Part shown: positions 45,574-54,657 of the stretch, one piece after another | Layout of the letters: every line of letters begins with the position of its first letter | Numbering within the stretch: the first letter of the stretch is position 1 | Source: Hyphomicrobiales bacterium | GTDB taxonomy: Bacteria; Pseudomonadota; Alphaproteobacteria; Rhizobiales; Rhizobiaceae | Assembly (NCBI GenBank): GCA_900474095.1 | Contig: UCOA01000007.1 | Span: 1-64,000 of the forward strand | Length of the DNA stretch: 64,000 bases | Direction: 5' to 3' | The notes under the pieces: generated by a model | Seen by the model: the letters and a program-made list of their open reading frames with translations, nothing else | Told to the model about the DNA's origin: nothing | Database searches by the model: none | Program-made: the position numbers and the translations under genes

Positions 45574-45735
45574 CGTGTTCAGATCCTCAATTCTATACGC
45601 GCCGTCATGACGGCTCGCGGACCGTGCCGGCCCTGTATCTGCCTGGGGTTCTCCGCCCGACAAGGACGGCGGAGGGGCTGTTGTGAGCCATCGCAACGAA
45701 CGCGGCGTGGCGGTAAAACGACCAGCCTGGTTCTT

Positions 45736-45764
45736 ACAAAATGCCACAATGTGGAATTAGTCAA
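45736..45764 (-). promoter_or_regulatory. IclR-type operator copy h within the SDR promoter
   Basis: On the minus strand TTGACT (45764-45759) and TTTTGT (45741-45736) are 17 bp apart, and the spacer is the dyad AATTCCACATTGTGGCATT (CCACA/TGTGG core). A protein bound here would block RNA polymerase directly. Confidence 0.55.
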
Positions 45765-45982
45765 TAGTACGACTCTGGCAGAAAGCGTTGGACATGTGCA
45801 GCGCGCCGACTGACAATTATCAAAGACAGACCATTGAACGCAAAAATTTTACATATGAATTCAGTCATTTACCGAAACGCAGACAGCTCTGGCAAACACC
45901 AGATGGCGCCCTGCCCGCGCTCGACCCGGTACAGACTATTTTCATCTGGATTGTGCCGAGTTAATATTGAGAGAGAATCTCA

Positions 45983-46013
45983 TTTTCTGGTATACCGTTT
46001 TTCTGGTATAGCG
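45983..46013 (+). promoter_or_regulatory. 15-bp direct repeats upstream of the IclR gene
   Basis: TTTTCTGGTATACCG (45983-45997) and TTTTCTGGTATAGCG (45999-46013) differ by one base and have a 16-bp period. The first holds the palindrome GGTATACC. They lie 54-84 bp before the IclR start codon and differ from the 19-bp dyads elsewhere, so they may bind a different factor or the same protein in another register. Confidence 0.45.
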
Positions 46014-46066
46014 TCATATCAGACGCAGGCTGCGGAACGTTATTCATGTAGCCCATTACAGAGGAT

Positions 46067-46939
46067 ATGGCCTTGGCTCGAACGGCAACCCAATCTCAGA
46101 CAGACGAGAACCCCGAAGTTCAAATGTCGGACGCGGAAGGTGAAACAGAGCGCAATGGAGCCAGCAGCCTTACCAAGATGCTGAGCATCCTGGATCTGTT
46201 CACGCCGGAGGCGCCCGTCTGGTCGACCAGTGACATCATTGAGGCGCTGGAAACCTCGCGTTCGACCGGCTATCGCTACATCAAGGCATTGCACTCGGCA
46301 GGACTGATCAGCGCTGTCGGCAATGGCTATTACATGCTGGGATCGCGGATTATTGAGCTGGACCTGCAAATTCGCAGAACCGATCCGCTTTTGCAGGCTG
46401 CGAGTGGGCTTCTCAATCAACTGGTCGACGCCACAGGCCATTCAGCGCTGCTTTGCATGCTTTTTCAGAATTCCGTGCTCTGCATTGACGAACTGCGGGC
46501 TCCGCTGAGCCCGACCAATCTCTTCACCCGTGGGCAACGCAGGCCGCTGTTCAGGGGGGCTATCTCGAAAGTCATCCTGGCGCATCTGCCCAGCCATCGG
46601 CTGCGCTCGATCTTCGATCGCCGGATCGAGGCGATCACGGAGGCGAAGCTGGGGCGGACATGGGCTGAATTTCGTGACGCCTTGGCGCAGATCCGTTCGG
46701 ACGGTTACGTGAAATCGGTTGGCGAGTTTAACCCGGGCGTCGTCGGCATCGCGGCACCGATCTTCAACGTTGATCATGCGATCATTGGTGCGATCGGCAT
46801 CGCTTGCAGTCAGGAAGAATTGCAGGACACCGACCTGCACAAGGTAACCATCTCGGTCAAACGGGCCGCACGCGAAATATCGCAACGCATGACGACGATC
46901 ACAACCGATCTAGGACTGCCGCCGCGCGCCGTGGGTTGA
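46067..46939 (+). CDS. IclR family transcriptional regulator
   Basis: A 290-residue IclR protein. The winged helix is at about 30-95 (LTKMLSILDLFTPEAPVWST, SDIIEALETSRSTGYRYIKA, AGLISAVGNGYYMLG) and the effector domain at about 110-280 (GHSALLCMLFQNSVLCIDEL, GEFNPGVVGIAAPIFNVDHA). The first 30 residues are a polar, probably disordered tail. AGAGGA is close to the ATG at 46067. It sits in the middle of the operons carrying the 19-bp dyads, which have the size and symmetry of IclR operators, so it is the best candidate for their regulator. Confidence 0.93.
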   Translation: MALARTATQSQTDENPEVQMSDAEGETERNGASSLTKMLSILDLFTPEAPVWSTSDIIEALETSRSTGYRYIKALHSAGLISAVGNGYYMLGSRIIELDLQIRRTDPLLQAASGLLNQLVDATGHSALLCMLFQNSVLCIDELRAPLSPTNLFTRGQRRPLFRGAISKVILAHLPSHRLRSIFDRRIEAITEAKLGRTWAEFRDALAQIRSDGYVKSVGEFNPGVVGIAAPIFNVDHAIIGAIGIACSQEELQDTDLHKVTISVKRAAREISQRMTTITTDLGLPPRAVG

Positions 46940-46942
46940 TCC

Positions 46943-46963
46943 GGACGGCACACCATTTGCCGT
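46943..46963 (+). terminator. Hairpin after the IclR gene
   Basis: GACGGCA and TGCCGTC form a perfect 7-bp stem with a 7-base loop, four bases after the IclR stop codon. No T run follows, so terminator function is only probable. Confidence 0.4.
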
Positions 46964-47179
46964 CACGGGAAACCTCCCACCGGGCCGGCTAGAGGGGATT
47001 CGGCAAGCCAGCAGAGCTCGACGTCTCGAGCCTCGGATCAGCCCCCGAATCTTGAACGCGCGTAGTACATCAACCACTTCCAACGCTACTTATTGAAACA
47101 GCGATCCGCGACAAAGCCAAGTGCGGTCTTATGCGCGGGCATCATGAGCACACTCAGCCTCGGTGCGCTCTGACAAAAA
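46964..47179. other. Intergenic region without recognised gene
   Basis: Together with the stretch to 47460, these bases carry no supported gene; they hold operator copies j and i and the promoter of the MmgE/PrpD gene at 47539. Confidence 0.4.
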
Positions 47180-47198
47180 AATCCCAGATATAGAGACT
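47180..47198. promoter_or_regulatory. IclR-type operator copy j
   Basis: AATCCCAGATATAGAGACT fits the 19-bp dyad consensus, with TGACA at 47171 nearby. It lies 280 bp upstream of copy i; it may be an upstream site for the same promoter. Confidence 0.4.
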
Positions 47199-47460
47199 GA
47201 TTGGAAGAACTTCTGAGTTCTGGCGTCGACCGCTTCAGGAGAAATCCGTTCGACACAGGCCCGTAGCGGGAGGTGCCGTGCCGATTCCGGGCACGGCTGA
47301 ACACGCGTTCGATAAACGCTAAATTGCAGTTATTCAAGCACGTTCTGCCCAAAACTCGCCCGAACCATTCCATATGTCGCGGCATGAAAGGCTTCGTCAA
47401 CGCGACTGACAGGCTATCGGCCCCCCGCTAAACTGCGTGCGTCTTCACATCAAACAGTAT

Positions 47461-47489
47461 TTGACTATATCCCGTATATTGGGATAACA
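47461..47489 (+). promoter_or_regulatory. IclR-type operator copy i within the MmgE/PrpD-Ohr promoter
   Basis: TTGACT (47461-47466) and ATAACA (47484-47489) are 17 bp apart. The spacer carries TATCCC-GTATATT-GGGATA (47468-47486), a perfect 6-bp dyad. This is the cleanest example of operator and promoter overlap in the window. Confidence 0.6.
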
Positions 47490-47538
47490 CATTAATGCGT
47501 CAGCATGAACGATGCGTATAAAGGGACCGAGGAACACC

Positions 47539-48900
47539 ATGACTCTGACTGCCGATCTCGGGAAATTCCTCGAGACTATCCGCTTCGAACAATTGCCAGC
47601 CGAGGCCATTCCGCTTGTCCGCGATGCTTTCAGCGACACGATAGGTGTCATCATGTCCGGCATTCCCGAACCGATAGTCAGGATCCTCCATGAAGAAGTC
47701 TCGATTGGACCCGCTCCGCGACAGGCCCGCGCCTGTCTGTCCGACCTGTGGATCTCGGCGCCGGATGCAGCCCTGATCAATGGCACAGCAGCACATGCGT
47801 TGGATTTTGACGACCAGGCCCTGACGGGGCATCCGAGTGCCATTCTCGTTCCCACAATTCTTGCAGAAGGCGAGATGCTGGGGGCGACGGGCCGCGACAT
47901 GGTGACGGCCTATGTCGCCGGCTATGAAGTCTGGGCTGAGTTGGTGCGGCGGAACGGCAACTATCACACGAAAGGTTGGCACCCGACCTCAGTGTTTGGC
48001 TCGCTGGCCAGTGCGGCCGCCGTGGCTGTGCTGCGCAAGCTGCCAGCAGACCAGGCATCGGGGGCGCTGGCCATGTCGGCCAGCCATGCAAGCGGCCTTG
48101 CCGTGAACTTCGGCACCATGACCAAGCCCTATCATGCCGGCATGGCCGCTCGCAGCGGCATCATCGCTGCGCGCCTGGCAGGCCGCGGGGCAACGGCATC
48201 GAAGATCGCGCTCGAACATCCGCGCGGCTTCCTGACGGCATTTTCGCCGACGATGACCGCCGAGTGGGATTCACCATCCAGACTGGGCGACGACTGGCAT
48301 ATTCTCGGCCACAGGCTTTGCGTTAAGCGCTATCCAACCTGCTATTTCATGCACCGGTCTTTCGATGCCACGGTGCGGATGCTGGAGGGCACAGAGGTTG
48401 CGGCGGATGACGTGGAGAATATCTCGGTCACCATGGGTCGCGGACAGACTGCCGTGCTGGTGAATGAGCGCCCGCAGACCGGGCTGGAAGCCAAATTCAG
48501 CGAACATTTCGCCATGGCGGCGGCGGTGATCCTGAAGCGGATGGGCATTGCCGAACTTAGTGATGAAGTGGTCTTGCGTCCCGAGATCCAGGCCTTTTTC
48601 CCGAAGGTTTCGCTGATCCCGGTGGATGCCTATGATGTGCGCGATCCGGCGCATTCTCCATCGGAACGCGTGATTGTGCGGTTGAAGAGCGGCAAGATAT
48701 TCGACACCGGCGAAATCACAACTGTCCTTGGACATGCGTTCGATCCGCTGTCAACTGAGCAGCTCTGGGCGAAATTCCGCGAATGTACCGCCGGCACCCA
48801 TAGCGAAGCTGAGGCCCAATTGCTGTTTGAACGCAGCCAGATGCTGCCGCAACTGTCCTCCACCGCGGATCTTCCGACGAAAGAACGCCTTTTTGCATAA
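47539..48900 (+). CDS. MmgE/PrpD family protein (second copy)
   Basis: A 453-residue MmgE/PrpD-fold protein. It keeps the standard NGTAAHALDFDDQ active-site stretch, HPSAILVPTILAEGE, and FGTMTKPYHAGMAARSGIIA with the conserved K-P-Y/H-A-G. It therefore looks more canonical than the copy at 33169. GAGGA lies six bases before the ATG at 47539. Family members are hydro-lyases or epimerases acting on carboxylic acids. Ohr follows 222 bp downstream on the same strand. Confidence 0.9.
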   Translation: MTLTADLGKFLETIRFEQLPAEAIPLVRDAFSDTIGVIMSGIPEPIVRILHEEVSIGPAPRQARACLSDLWISAPDAALINGTAAHALDFDDQALTGHPSAILVPTILAEGEMLGATGRDMVTAYVAGYEVWAELVRRNGNYHTKGWHPTSVFGSLASAAAVAVLRKLPADQASGALAMSASHASGLAVNFGTMTKPYHAGMAARSGIIAARLAGRGATASKIALEHPRGFLTAFSPTMTAEWDSPSRLGDDWHILGHRLCVKRYPTCYFMHRSFDATVRMLEGTEVAADDVENISVTMGRGQTAVLVNERPQTGLEAKFSEHFAMAAAVILKRMGIAELSDEVVLRPEIQAFFPKVSLIPVDAYDVRDPAHSPSERVIVRLKSGKIFDTGEITTVLGHAFDPLSTEQLWAKFRECTAGTHSEAEAQLLFERSQMLPQLSSTADLPTKERLFA

Positions 48901-49122
48901 GCCGCCCCGTGTCGAGCACTGTGCTGTGCGCGCAAGGTCGCCGCCTCATTTGCAGTGCCGTTGCGACAGCGGCGCGAGGCGAACGTCAAGCACGAGAGAG
49001 CCAGGGCCGCGCTGGCGACCTGGTTCAGACAATATGCCTTCGGGCATTTCATATCGAGGGCGCGGATGAACGTCACCCGCGCGGCTCCGATAGCAAGATG
49101 AAGCACAGCAAGGAGTGTAGAA

Positions 49123-49539
49123 ATGACTGAAACAAGCCCGGTAATCTATACCGCACATACGCATACGACAGGTGGCCGTGAAGGCGCTGCCCGCAGCAAC
49201 GATGGCCGGTTGGATGTGAAGCTTTCCAAGCCAGGCAGCACCGGCGCCGGCACCAATCCGGAGCAGCTTTTTGCCGCCGGGTGGTCAGCCTGCTTCGAAG
49301 GTGCGCTCGGCCTTGCCGCGCGGCGGATGAAAGTGACACTGCCCCCAGATATGGCTATTGATGCGGAAGTGGACCTTTGCGGCACGAGCGGTGAGTATTA
49401 TCTGCGCGCGCGCCTCAACATCAGCCTGCCGGGCCTAGAGCCCGAGGTCGCAACCCAGATGGCGGAAGCCGCACATCAGACCTGCCCATATTCTAAGGCC
49501 GTACGCGGCAATATCGAGGTTACAATCGCCGTTGTCTGA
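49123..49539 (+). CDS. ohr: Organic hydroperoxide resistance protein, OsmC/Ohr family
   Basis: A 138-residue Ohr protein with both redox cysteines: one in GWSACFEGALG and one in HQTCPYSKA. The front TNPEQLFAAG and the start IYTAHTHTTGGREGAARSND are typical. It reduces organic peroxides using lipoylated partners. AAGGAG precedes the ATG. In this setting it may protect against peroxides made by the oxidases of the pathway; it is probably co-transcribed with the MmgE/PrpD gene. Confidence 0.92.
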   Translation: MTETSPVIYTAHTHTTGGREGAARSNDGRLDVKLSKPGSTGAGTNPEQLFAAGWSACFEGALGLAARRMKVTLPPDMAIDAEVDLCGTSGEYYLRARLNISLPGLEPEVATQMAEAAHQTCPYSKAVRGNIEVTIAVV

Positions 49540-49736
49540 CCTGCTCTTCAAGCCTGCCAGATGCAATCGGTAGCTGACGCGATTTTCCAATGTGCGCACG
49601 TCAGCATCTCGTGGCTGTGTACCAATCTTGGTCATCGCGGAGTTTGACGCAGTGAACCGTTTTTCCGCAAGCATAGGATTATGAATGGGCTGTCCGTTGC
49701 TGCCCGGATGCGGATGCTGAAGCTGATATCGAACAG

Positions 49737-49773
49737 TGAAACGCCGCGCGTTGTTCCCCCGCGCGGCGTTTCA
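49737..49773. terminator. Bidirectional terminator hairpin
   Basis: TGAAACGCCGCGCG (49737-49750) and CGCGCGGCGTTTCA (49760-49773) form a perfect 14-bp stem with a 9-base loop. It lies 35 bp before the end of the convergent cupin gene and downstream of ohr, and its AAAC/GTTT ends supply short U tracts in either direction. Confidence 0.75.
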
Positions 49774-49807
49774 GGTCTTGGAATTGCCGATGTCGAGCGC
49801 AGCTGTA

Positions 49808-50188
49808 TCAGCCTTCCTCTGTGAAGAACTTGATCCCATCCATAAACTTGTTGGGCGCCATGAAGACGGACAGGATCACGGCTCCTTTTGGCGAATGGGC
49901 AATATGCATATTGCCACCGGGCCGCCAGACGAAATCGCCGGCCGAGCAGGTCCCCTCGTCATCCTCGAGCGAACCTTCCAGCACATAGGTCTGCTCAAGC
50001 TTGGTATGTTCGTGCAGGGGAACGATCGCTCCAGGTCCCATCTTGAAAAGAATGGTCGAGCGGCCATCCGCATCCTTGTAGAGGATCTTCATCTGGATCT
50101 TGTCGATGCCTGTTTCCTCCCACTCCATGGCAGATGCGGCGATGAAATGCGAAGCAAGCTCCGGGGGGTTGATGTTTTTCTGGGCCAT
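49808..50188 (-). CDS. Cupin domain protein
   Basis: A 126-residue single cupin (ChrR/anti-sigma cupin-like). Metal-binding motif 1 is seen as PLHEHTKLEQTYVLEGSLED (His, His, Glu), and motif 2 as GDFVWRPGGNMHIAHS. GGAGGA lies six bases before the ATG at 50188. It is the last gene of the BKACE-nitrilase-cupin operon, 20 bp after the nitrilase stop. It may be a small dioxygenase, isomerase or sensor; the sequence does not decide. Confidence 0.87.
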   Translation of the reverse strand: MAQKNINPPELASHFIAASAMEWEETGIDKIQMKILYKDADGRSTILFKMGPGAIVPLHEHTKLEQTYVLEGSLEDDEGTCSAGDFVWRPGGNMHIAHSPKGAVILSVFMAPNKFMDGIKFFTEEG

Positions 50189-50207
50189 GGGTTCCTCCAT
50201 TCCAAGG

Positions 50208-51059
50208 TTAAGAGATATCGAGTTTGTCGATTTTGAAGTCCGGATTCGTGTAGAGGCTGGGGACGCGAGTGCGAACCGTTTCACACAGGGCCGTATCGAT
50301 ATCGGCGATGCAGAAGGTCTCTGGCTGATCACCGCAACTGTCGATAACCTGTCCCCAGGGATCGATGATCATGGCATGCCCATGCGTGTGCCAGTCGCCA
50401 GGGTGGGTGCCGCAGGTGGCCGCTGCCAGAACATAGGCGCCGGTCTCGATCGCACGCGCCCGCAGCAATGGCTCCCAATGGGCACGTCCCGTTTCGGCCG
50501 TGAACGCTGAGGGCACCATGAGAATATCGGCTCCCGCCAGGGCGAGGCCACGATACAAGGCTGGAAACCTTAGGTCATAACAGACCGACATCCCGATTGT
50601 GCCGATCGGCGTCCCGACCACCACAGCCTGTGTTCCCCCTGCATAGTGGCGAGATTCGCCGACCAGGCGGCCATCCTGAAGGCGGGCATCAAACAGGTGG
50701 ATCTTGTCATAACGGGCCGCGATCGCACCCGCGGGTGTGATCAGAAAGGACCGGTTCAACAACCGCGATTGCGGGCTATCATCGGCCAGGATGACAAGGC
50801 TACCGACCAGCAACCAGATGCCGTGCTCGCCGGCCAGCACGCGCATTTGCGCTAGTACCGAGCTGTCTTGTTCCAGCGTTGCCGAGGATCGCATGGATTG
50901 ACCGGAGCGATCCAGATAAGTCGCGAATTCTGGCAGGCAGACCAGCGTCGCCCCCTGCTCCACCGCACGCGCAACGAGCCGCACGATCGTCGCCATGGTC
51001 TGGCCAAGGTCGTTGCCCGGCGTCAGCTGCAGACAGGCGGCGCGGCAGATCGCGGTCAT
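50208..51059 (-). CDS. Carbon-nitrogen hydrolase (nitrilase superfamily, Nit-type amidase)
   Basis: A 283-residue nitrilase-superfamily protein with the catalytic triad Glu44 (CLPEFA), Lys119 (RYDKIHLFD) and Cys160 (GMSVCYDLRFPALYR). It is closest to the Nit1/Nit2 branch, which contains omega-amidase and deaminated-glutathione amidase. Its ATG overlaps the BKACE stop (51056-51059), so both proteins should be made together. It would release ammonia from an amide intermediate. Confidence 0.9.
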   Translation of the reverse strand: MTAICRAACLQLTPGNDLGQTMATIVRLVARAVEQGATLVCLPEFATYLDRSGQSMRSSATLEQDSSVLAQMRVLAGEHGIWLLVGSLVILADDSPQSRLLNRSFLITPAGAIAARYDKIHLFDARLQDGRLVGESRHYAGGTQAVVVGTPIGTIGMSVCYDLRFPALYRGLALAGADILMVPSAFTAETGRAHWEPLLRARAIETGAYVLAAATCGTHPGDWHTHGHAMIIDPWGQVIDSCGDQPETFCIADIDTALCETVRTRVPSLYTNPDFKIDKLDIS

Positions 51060-51937
51060 TGCGCTGACAAGCCCAGCAGCGCGCGGGCTTCGGTCGATGT
51101 GGCAACCTCGCCGCCGATAGAGCGGATGATACCGACAGCCTTGTCCACGAGTTGCGCATTGGTGTCGGCAAGGACACCCTTGCCGAGATAGAAATTGTCC
51201 TCCATACCGACACGCACATGCCCGCCCATCAGGAATGACTGCGCAACCATTGGGAATTCGGACCGTCCGACGCCGAAGGCAGCCCAGATGGTGTCGCGCG
51301 GCAAAGCCGATTTAAAATAGGCCACCATTTCGGCCGTGGCGGGAGCGCCCCAGGGGATCCCAAGGGCAAACTGGAAAATCGACGCCGCAGGCACAGTGCC
51401 ATCCTTGAGCATTTTCAGGGCCAGCGCCAGGTGACCGGCATCGAATATCTCCAGCTCCGGAAGGGATCCGGCCTGCTGAATACCCCTGGCAATCGCCTCG
51501 ATCTGAGCAGGCACGTTAATCAGCGCGCCGCTCCCAAAATTCAGAGAACCCATGTCAAGCGTACAGATTTCGGGCTTCAGATCGAGGATGTGGCGAACCC
51601 GGTCCGATGGTGGACGGACGTTGGATCCGGCAGCGAACGTATTTGTTTCTTCCAGACCCGGTACGAAGCGGGCACCCGGACCGGTGGTCAGATTAAGGAT
51701 AATATCACTTCCGGAGTCGCGGATAATTTCCACCACCTGCCGATAGTATTCCAGCTCCATGCTCGGCTTTCCAGTATCCGGATGGCGGACATGGATATGC
51801 GCGATGGCGGCACCGGCGGTGCCTGCCTCGATGACCGCCTGCGCGATCTGCTTCGGCGTGATCGGCAATTGCTTGAACTTGTGAGCTACGTCGTCACCAC
51901 CCGTTACGGCGCAGGTTAGAATAGTCTTCTCGTTCAC
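51056..51937 (-). CDS. BKACE (beta-keto acid cleavage enzyme, DUF849) family protein
   Basis: A 293-residue zinc-dependent BKACE protein. Landmarks are LTCAVTGGDD, HIHVRHPDTG with His48 and His50 as zinc ligands, LNLTTGPG, FDAGHLALALKMLKDG and GMEDNFYLGKGVLADTNAQL. The family cleaves a beta-keto acid with acetyl-CoA to acetoacetate and a new CoA ester (Kce in lysine fermentation; other members use dehydrocarnitine and similar). The start is GTG with AAGGA nine bases upstream. First gene of the operon under operator k. Confidence 0.93.
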   Translation of the reverse strand: MNEKTILTCAVTGGDDVAHKFKQLPITPKQIAQAVIEAGTAGAAIAHIHVRHPDTGKPSMELEYYRQVVEIIRDSGSDIILNLTTGPGARFVPGLEETNTFAAGSNVRPPSDRVRHILDLKPEICTLDMGSLNFGSGALINVPAQIEAIARGIQQAGSLPELEIFDAGHLALALKMLKDGTVPAASIFQFALGIPWGAPATAEMVAYFKSALPRDTIWAAFGVGRSEFPMVAQSFLMGGHVRVGMEDNFYLGKGVLADTNAQLVDKAVGIIRSIGGEVATSTEARALLGLSAQ

Positions 51938-52097
51938 CCGTTTATTCCTTCTCAACAATCGGGGATTTGCCCCCTGAATTCTCGCGGTTGCAGCGCTGGA
52001 TCACCCTTTAAGTGCGCATCGAACTTTTGGAGCAATGGCCGGGGACCAGCCGCGGCATGACATTGTTAGTGCCATGCGGATTTGAAACGCTGAATTA

Positions 52098-52126
52098 ATA
52101 GTTCCTGCATTGTGGGACTTTGTCAA
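52098..52126 (-). promoter_or_regulatory. IclR-type operator copy k within the BKACE promoter
   Basis: On the minus strand TTGACA (52126-52121) and AACTAT (52103-52098) are 17 bp apart, with AGTCCC and GGAACT arms of the dyad (52100-52119) filling the spacer. The arrangement matches copies h and i. Confidence 0.55.
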
Positions 52127-52139
52127 TAAATGAATTCAT

Positions 52140-52540
52140 CTGGCGGCATCTATCCGGCGCACTTTTGGTAAGACAGCGCTCCAAGCCTGATCGATCCGAC
52201 AGGGATAAGCGGACCTGCCAAACGGGCATACAAACCGGGCTCGGAGACGGATACCGCCCGCGATACCATCCCGCGAAGAAAACCTCGCGGCACAGCCCTT
52301 TCAGCCAGCGAACCGCCGCCTAGGCAGGCCGTGACGCCGAGGCCATGGATGGGGAAAGGACCACCGGCAACGGCTTCCGTCTGCCGCAGACCGCGCATCG
52401 GCCCACCCATGCTGGTCACATAGGGGATATATAGCCGGCAAAAACCGGCCGGCGCGTGGGCACGTAGAATGCATTGACGTCGCTGCCATCCTCCCGGCAG
52501 CTCCAGGTCTCGCACGCAATACTGTCAACTAATAGAGCCG
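52140..52540 (-). pseudogene. Possible decayed coding sequence, unidentified
   Basis: One minus-strand frame reads DGSDVNAFYVPTRRPVFAGY before a stop; another continues PYVTSMGGPMRGLRQTEAVA, GGPFPIHGLGVTACLGGG. The pieces join at the same place (about 52440), which suggests a frameshifted dead gene. I cannot name the family. The remaining bases to 52635 hold nothing I recognise. Confidence 0.3.
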
Positions 52541-52635
52541 TTGCTCGCGCATGTCCCAGAGAGGGCTTTCGCGGGAGGTTCTTGCCACCGATGCATTCAC
52601 TCCGTCGTCTGTCCGGCGCTGGTTTGCCGGTGCCG

Positions 52636-54657
52636 TCACGATGACACCCGCCCCTCGCGCAAGGCCAGAAGTGCGGCCATCAGGACGCAGCCCAGTATGA
52701 TGCTGCGGAACGCATCCGGCAGCATCGTGCCACCGATCAGGATCTGCAGCGCAATCAGCATCAACACGCCGCAAACGACACCAGGATAGTGTCCACGCCC
52801 GCCGGTAATCAGCACCCCGCCGGCCACGACAACGGCAACCGATGGCAGCAGGTACTGGTCGCCCATGCTCAGCGTCGACGCTCCGTTGAAGCCAACCAGA
52901 AGCACCGCTGCAAGCGCGGTTGAGGCACCACAGATCATATAGGCCAGCACCGTTGTCAGGCGCACATTGATGCCGGAGAGATTGGCCACCACCGCGCTGT
53001 TGCCCAGGGCGTAGAGCTGACGCCCCGCAGCCGTGGCCGTCAGGAATATAGTAGCCAGGATGACGAAGGGGATGAAGGCCCAGACCACCGGCTGAAGCCC
53101 GAGCACGTTGCCGCTGACAAACCAGAGCAGTAACGGCGGGGAAAAACCCTTCGGTGAGCCATTGGTGTAGAACAGCGTCAGCCCCTGAAGAATTCCGTTC
53201 ACGGCCAACGTCATGACCAGTGGCGGTAATCCGAGGATGATCACGCCCAAGCCGTTGACCAGACCGACGGTTAGGCCAAGACCAATGACTGTAGGAACGG
53301 ACCATAGCAATGCCGCGTCGGATCCATCGACCAGGCTCGAAAACACGACGGCGCACAACGTGATCGCCCAGGGTATCGACAGGTCGAGCCCTCCGGTGAT
53401 GATCACCGTGGCTTGACCGAATCCCAGCACGCCGAGAAGTGCAGTCAGCAACAAGAGCGAGCGCACATAATCGGCTCCGAGATTGCCGAAAAAGGCAAAG
53501 GTGACAGCCACAATGACCAGGAATGCGCCCAGCGCCGGCAAGACCTGCCGGATATTCTCGGCATGCAGCACGCGAAACGAGGCGTGCGGCATGGCGCCGT
53601 CCGGGCTGGTCTCAGCCATAGGTCTATGGGCCCGTAGTCGCGGCGCCGCCAGGCTGCCACGAACCTGCCGGACGATATCGGACAGATTGTGCAGCAGCGA
53701 ATTTTCCGACATCAGGGAGCTGAGGACGACTGCCAGAATGAGGATTGCACCGTCGAAGATCGGCGAAAGATAGGTGGGCATCGAAAACACCATCAGGGTG
53801 TTGACCGTGCTCATCAACAGGAATGCGCCGAAAACCGGCCCGACCAGCCCGCCTCGACCGCCCGCCAGCGACGTGCCGCCCAGAACCACGGCAGTAAAGA
53901 CCTGAATGAGCATGGACGAGCCGACCAACGGATCGCTGCCCCCCGCCTGTGCTGTGATAAAAAGGCCTGAGGCACCGTAGAAGCCACCGGCGATGGTATA
54001 GGCCAGAAACTTGACTTTCGCCGTTTTGACCCCGTTTGCCGCTGCGGCGGCCTCGTCACTGCCGATGGCATAGATCGCCATGCCGAGCCGGCTGTTGCGG
54101 AGTAACATCCAGAGTGCGATCGCCGAAAGAATGACCACCAGCGCTGCGGGCAGCAGGTTAGGGATGGCATCGCCTGCAAAGAAATTGATGAACTCGCTCG
54201 TCACATACCCACCCGGTATCGGCATGACCAAGAGTGCCGCACCTTGCAGGATGAACAAAGTCGCCAGCGTCACCACGATCGGCTGGATCCTGAGATAGGC
54301 GATGAGGAACCCGTTTACCGCACCGGCGCCGGCGCCAATCAACAGGCCTAGCACCGACACCACGAACTGGTTGACCGGGCTGTCGGTCATCGTCGAGCCG
54401 ACAAAAACGCTGACGAGCGAAACAATGGCCCCGACGCTGAGGTCGATCCCGCGGGTCAAAACGACAAGCGCCAAACCCATGGACGCAAGGGCAAGGCCGC
54501 CCCCTGTGCCCAGGTTGGAACTGATATCGAAATAGCTGAGCGGAAACGGCGTGAACTGGTGGGTGATCAGTGTCACCCCGATCAGCAGTGAAAGCACGAG
54601 GAGCGGTGTGCGGTTCCGATGCAGTTGGTATTGCGCGCCTGCAAATGCTCCGGTCAT
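52636..54657 (-). CDS. Fused double permease of a CUT2 sugar ABC transporter, importer III
   Basis: A 673-residue protein made of two complete BPD_transp_2 permeases. The first (about 20-330) has LVVLTRGIDLSVGAIVSLVS and FTAVVLGGTSLAGGRGG; a charged linker (about 335-380) follows; the second (about 385-665) has ATVIITGGLDLSIPWAITLC and NYLLPS-like DQYLLPSVAVVVAGGVLITG. The halves match the two separate permeases of importer II in the same order. The ATG at 54657 overlaps the ATPase stop (ATGA). A natural fusion would fix a 1:1 heteromeric pore. Confidence 0.92.
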   Translation of the reverse strand: MTGAFAGAQYQLHRNRTPLLVLSLLIGVTLITHQFTPFPLSYFDISSNLGTGGGLALASMGLALVVLTRGIDLSVGAIVSLVSVFVGSTMTDSPVNQFVVSVLGLLIGAGAGAVNGFLIAYLRIQPIVVTLATLFILQGAALLVMPIPGGYVTSEFINFFAGDAIPNLLPAALVVILSAIALWMLLRNSRLGMAIYAIGSDEAAAAANGVKTAKVKFLAYTIAGGFYGASGLFITAQAGGSDPLVGSSMLIQVFTAVVLGGTSLAGGRGGLVGPVFGAFLLMSTVNTLMVFSMPTYLSPIFDGAILILAVVLSSLMSENSLLHNLSDIVRQVRGSLAAPRLRAHRPMAETSPDGAMPHASFRVLHAENIRQVLPALGAFLVIVAVTFAFFGNLGADYVRSLLLLTALLGVLGFGQATVIITGGLDLSIPWAITLCAVVFSSLVDGSDAALLWSVPTVIGLGLTVGLVNGLGVIILGLPPLVMTLAVNGILQGLTLFYTNGSPKGFSPPLLLWFVSGNVLGLQPVVWAFIPFVILATIFLTATAAGRQLYALGNSAVVANLSGINVRLTTVLAYMICGASTALAAVLLVGFNGASTLSMGDQYLLPSVAVVVAGGVLITGGRGHYPGVVCGVLMLIALQILIGGTMLPDAFRSIILGCVLMAALLALREGRVSS

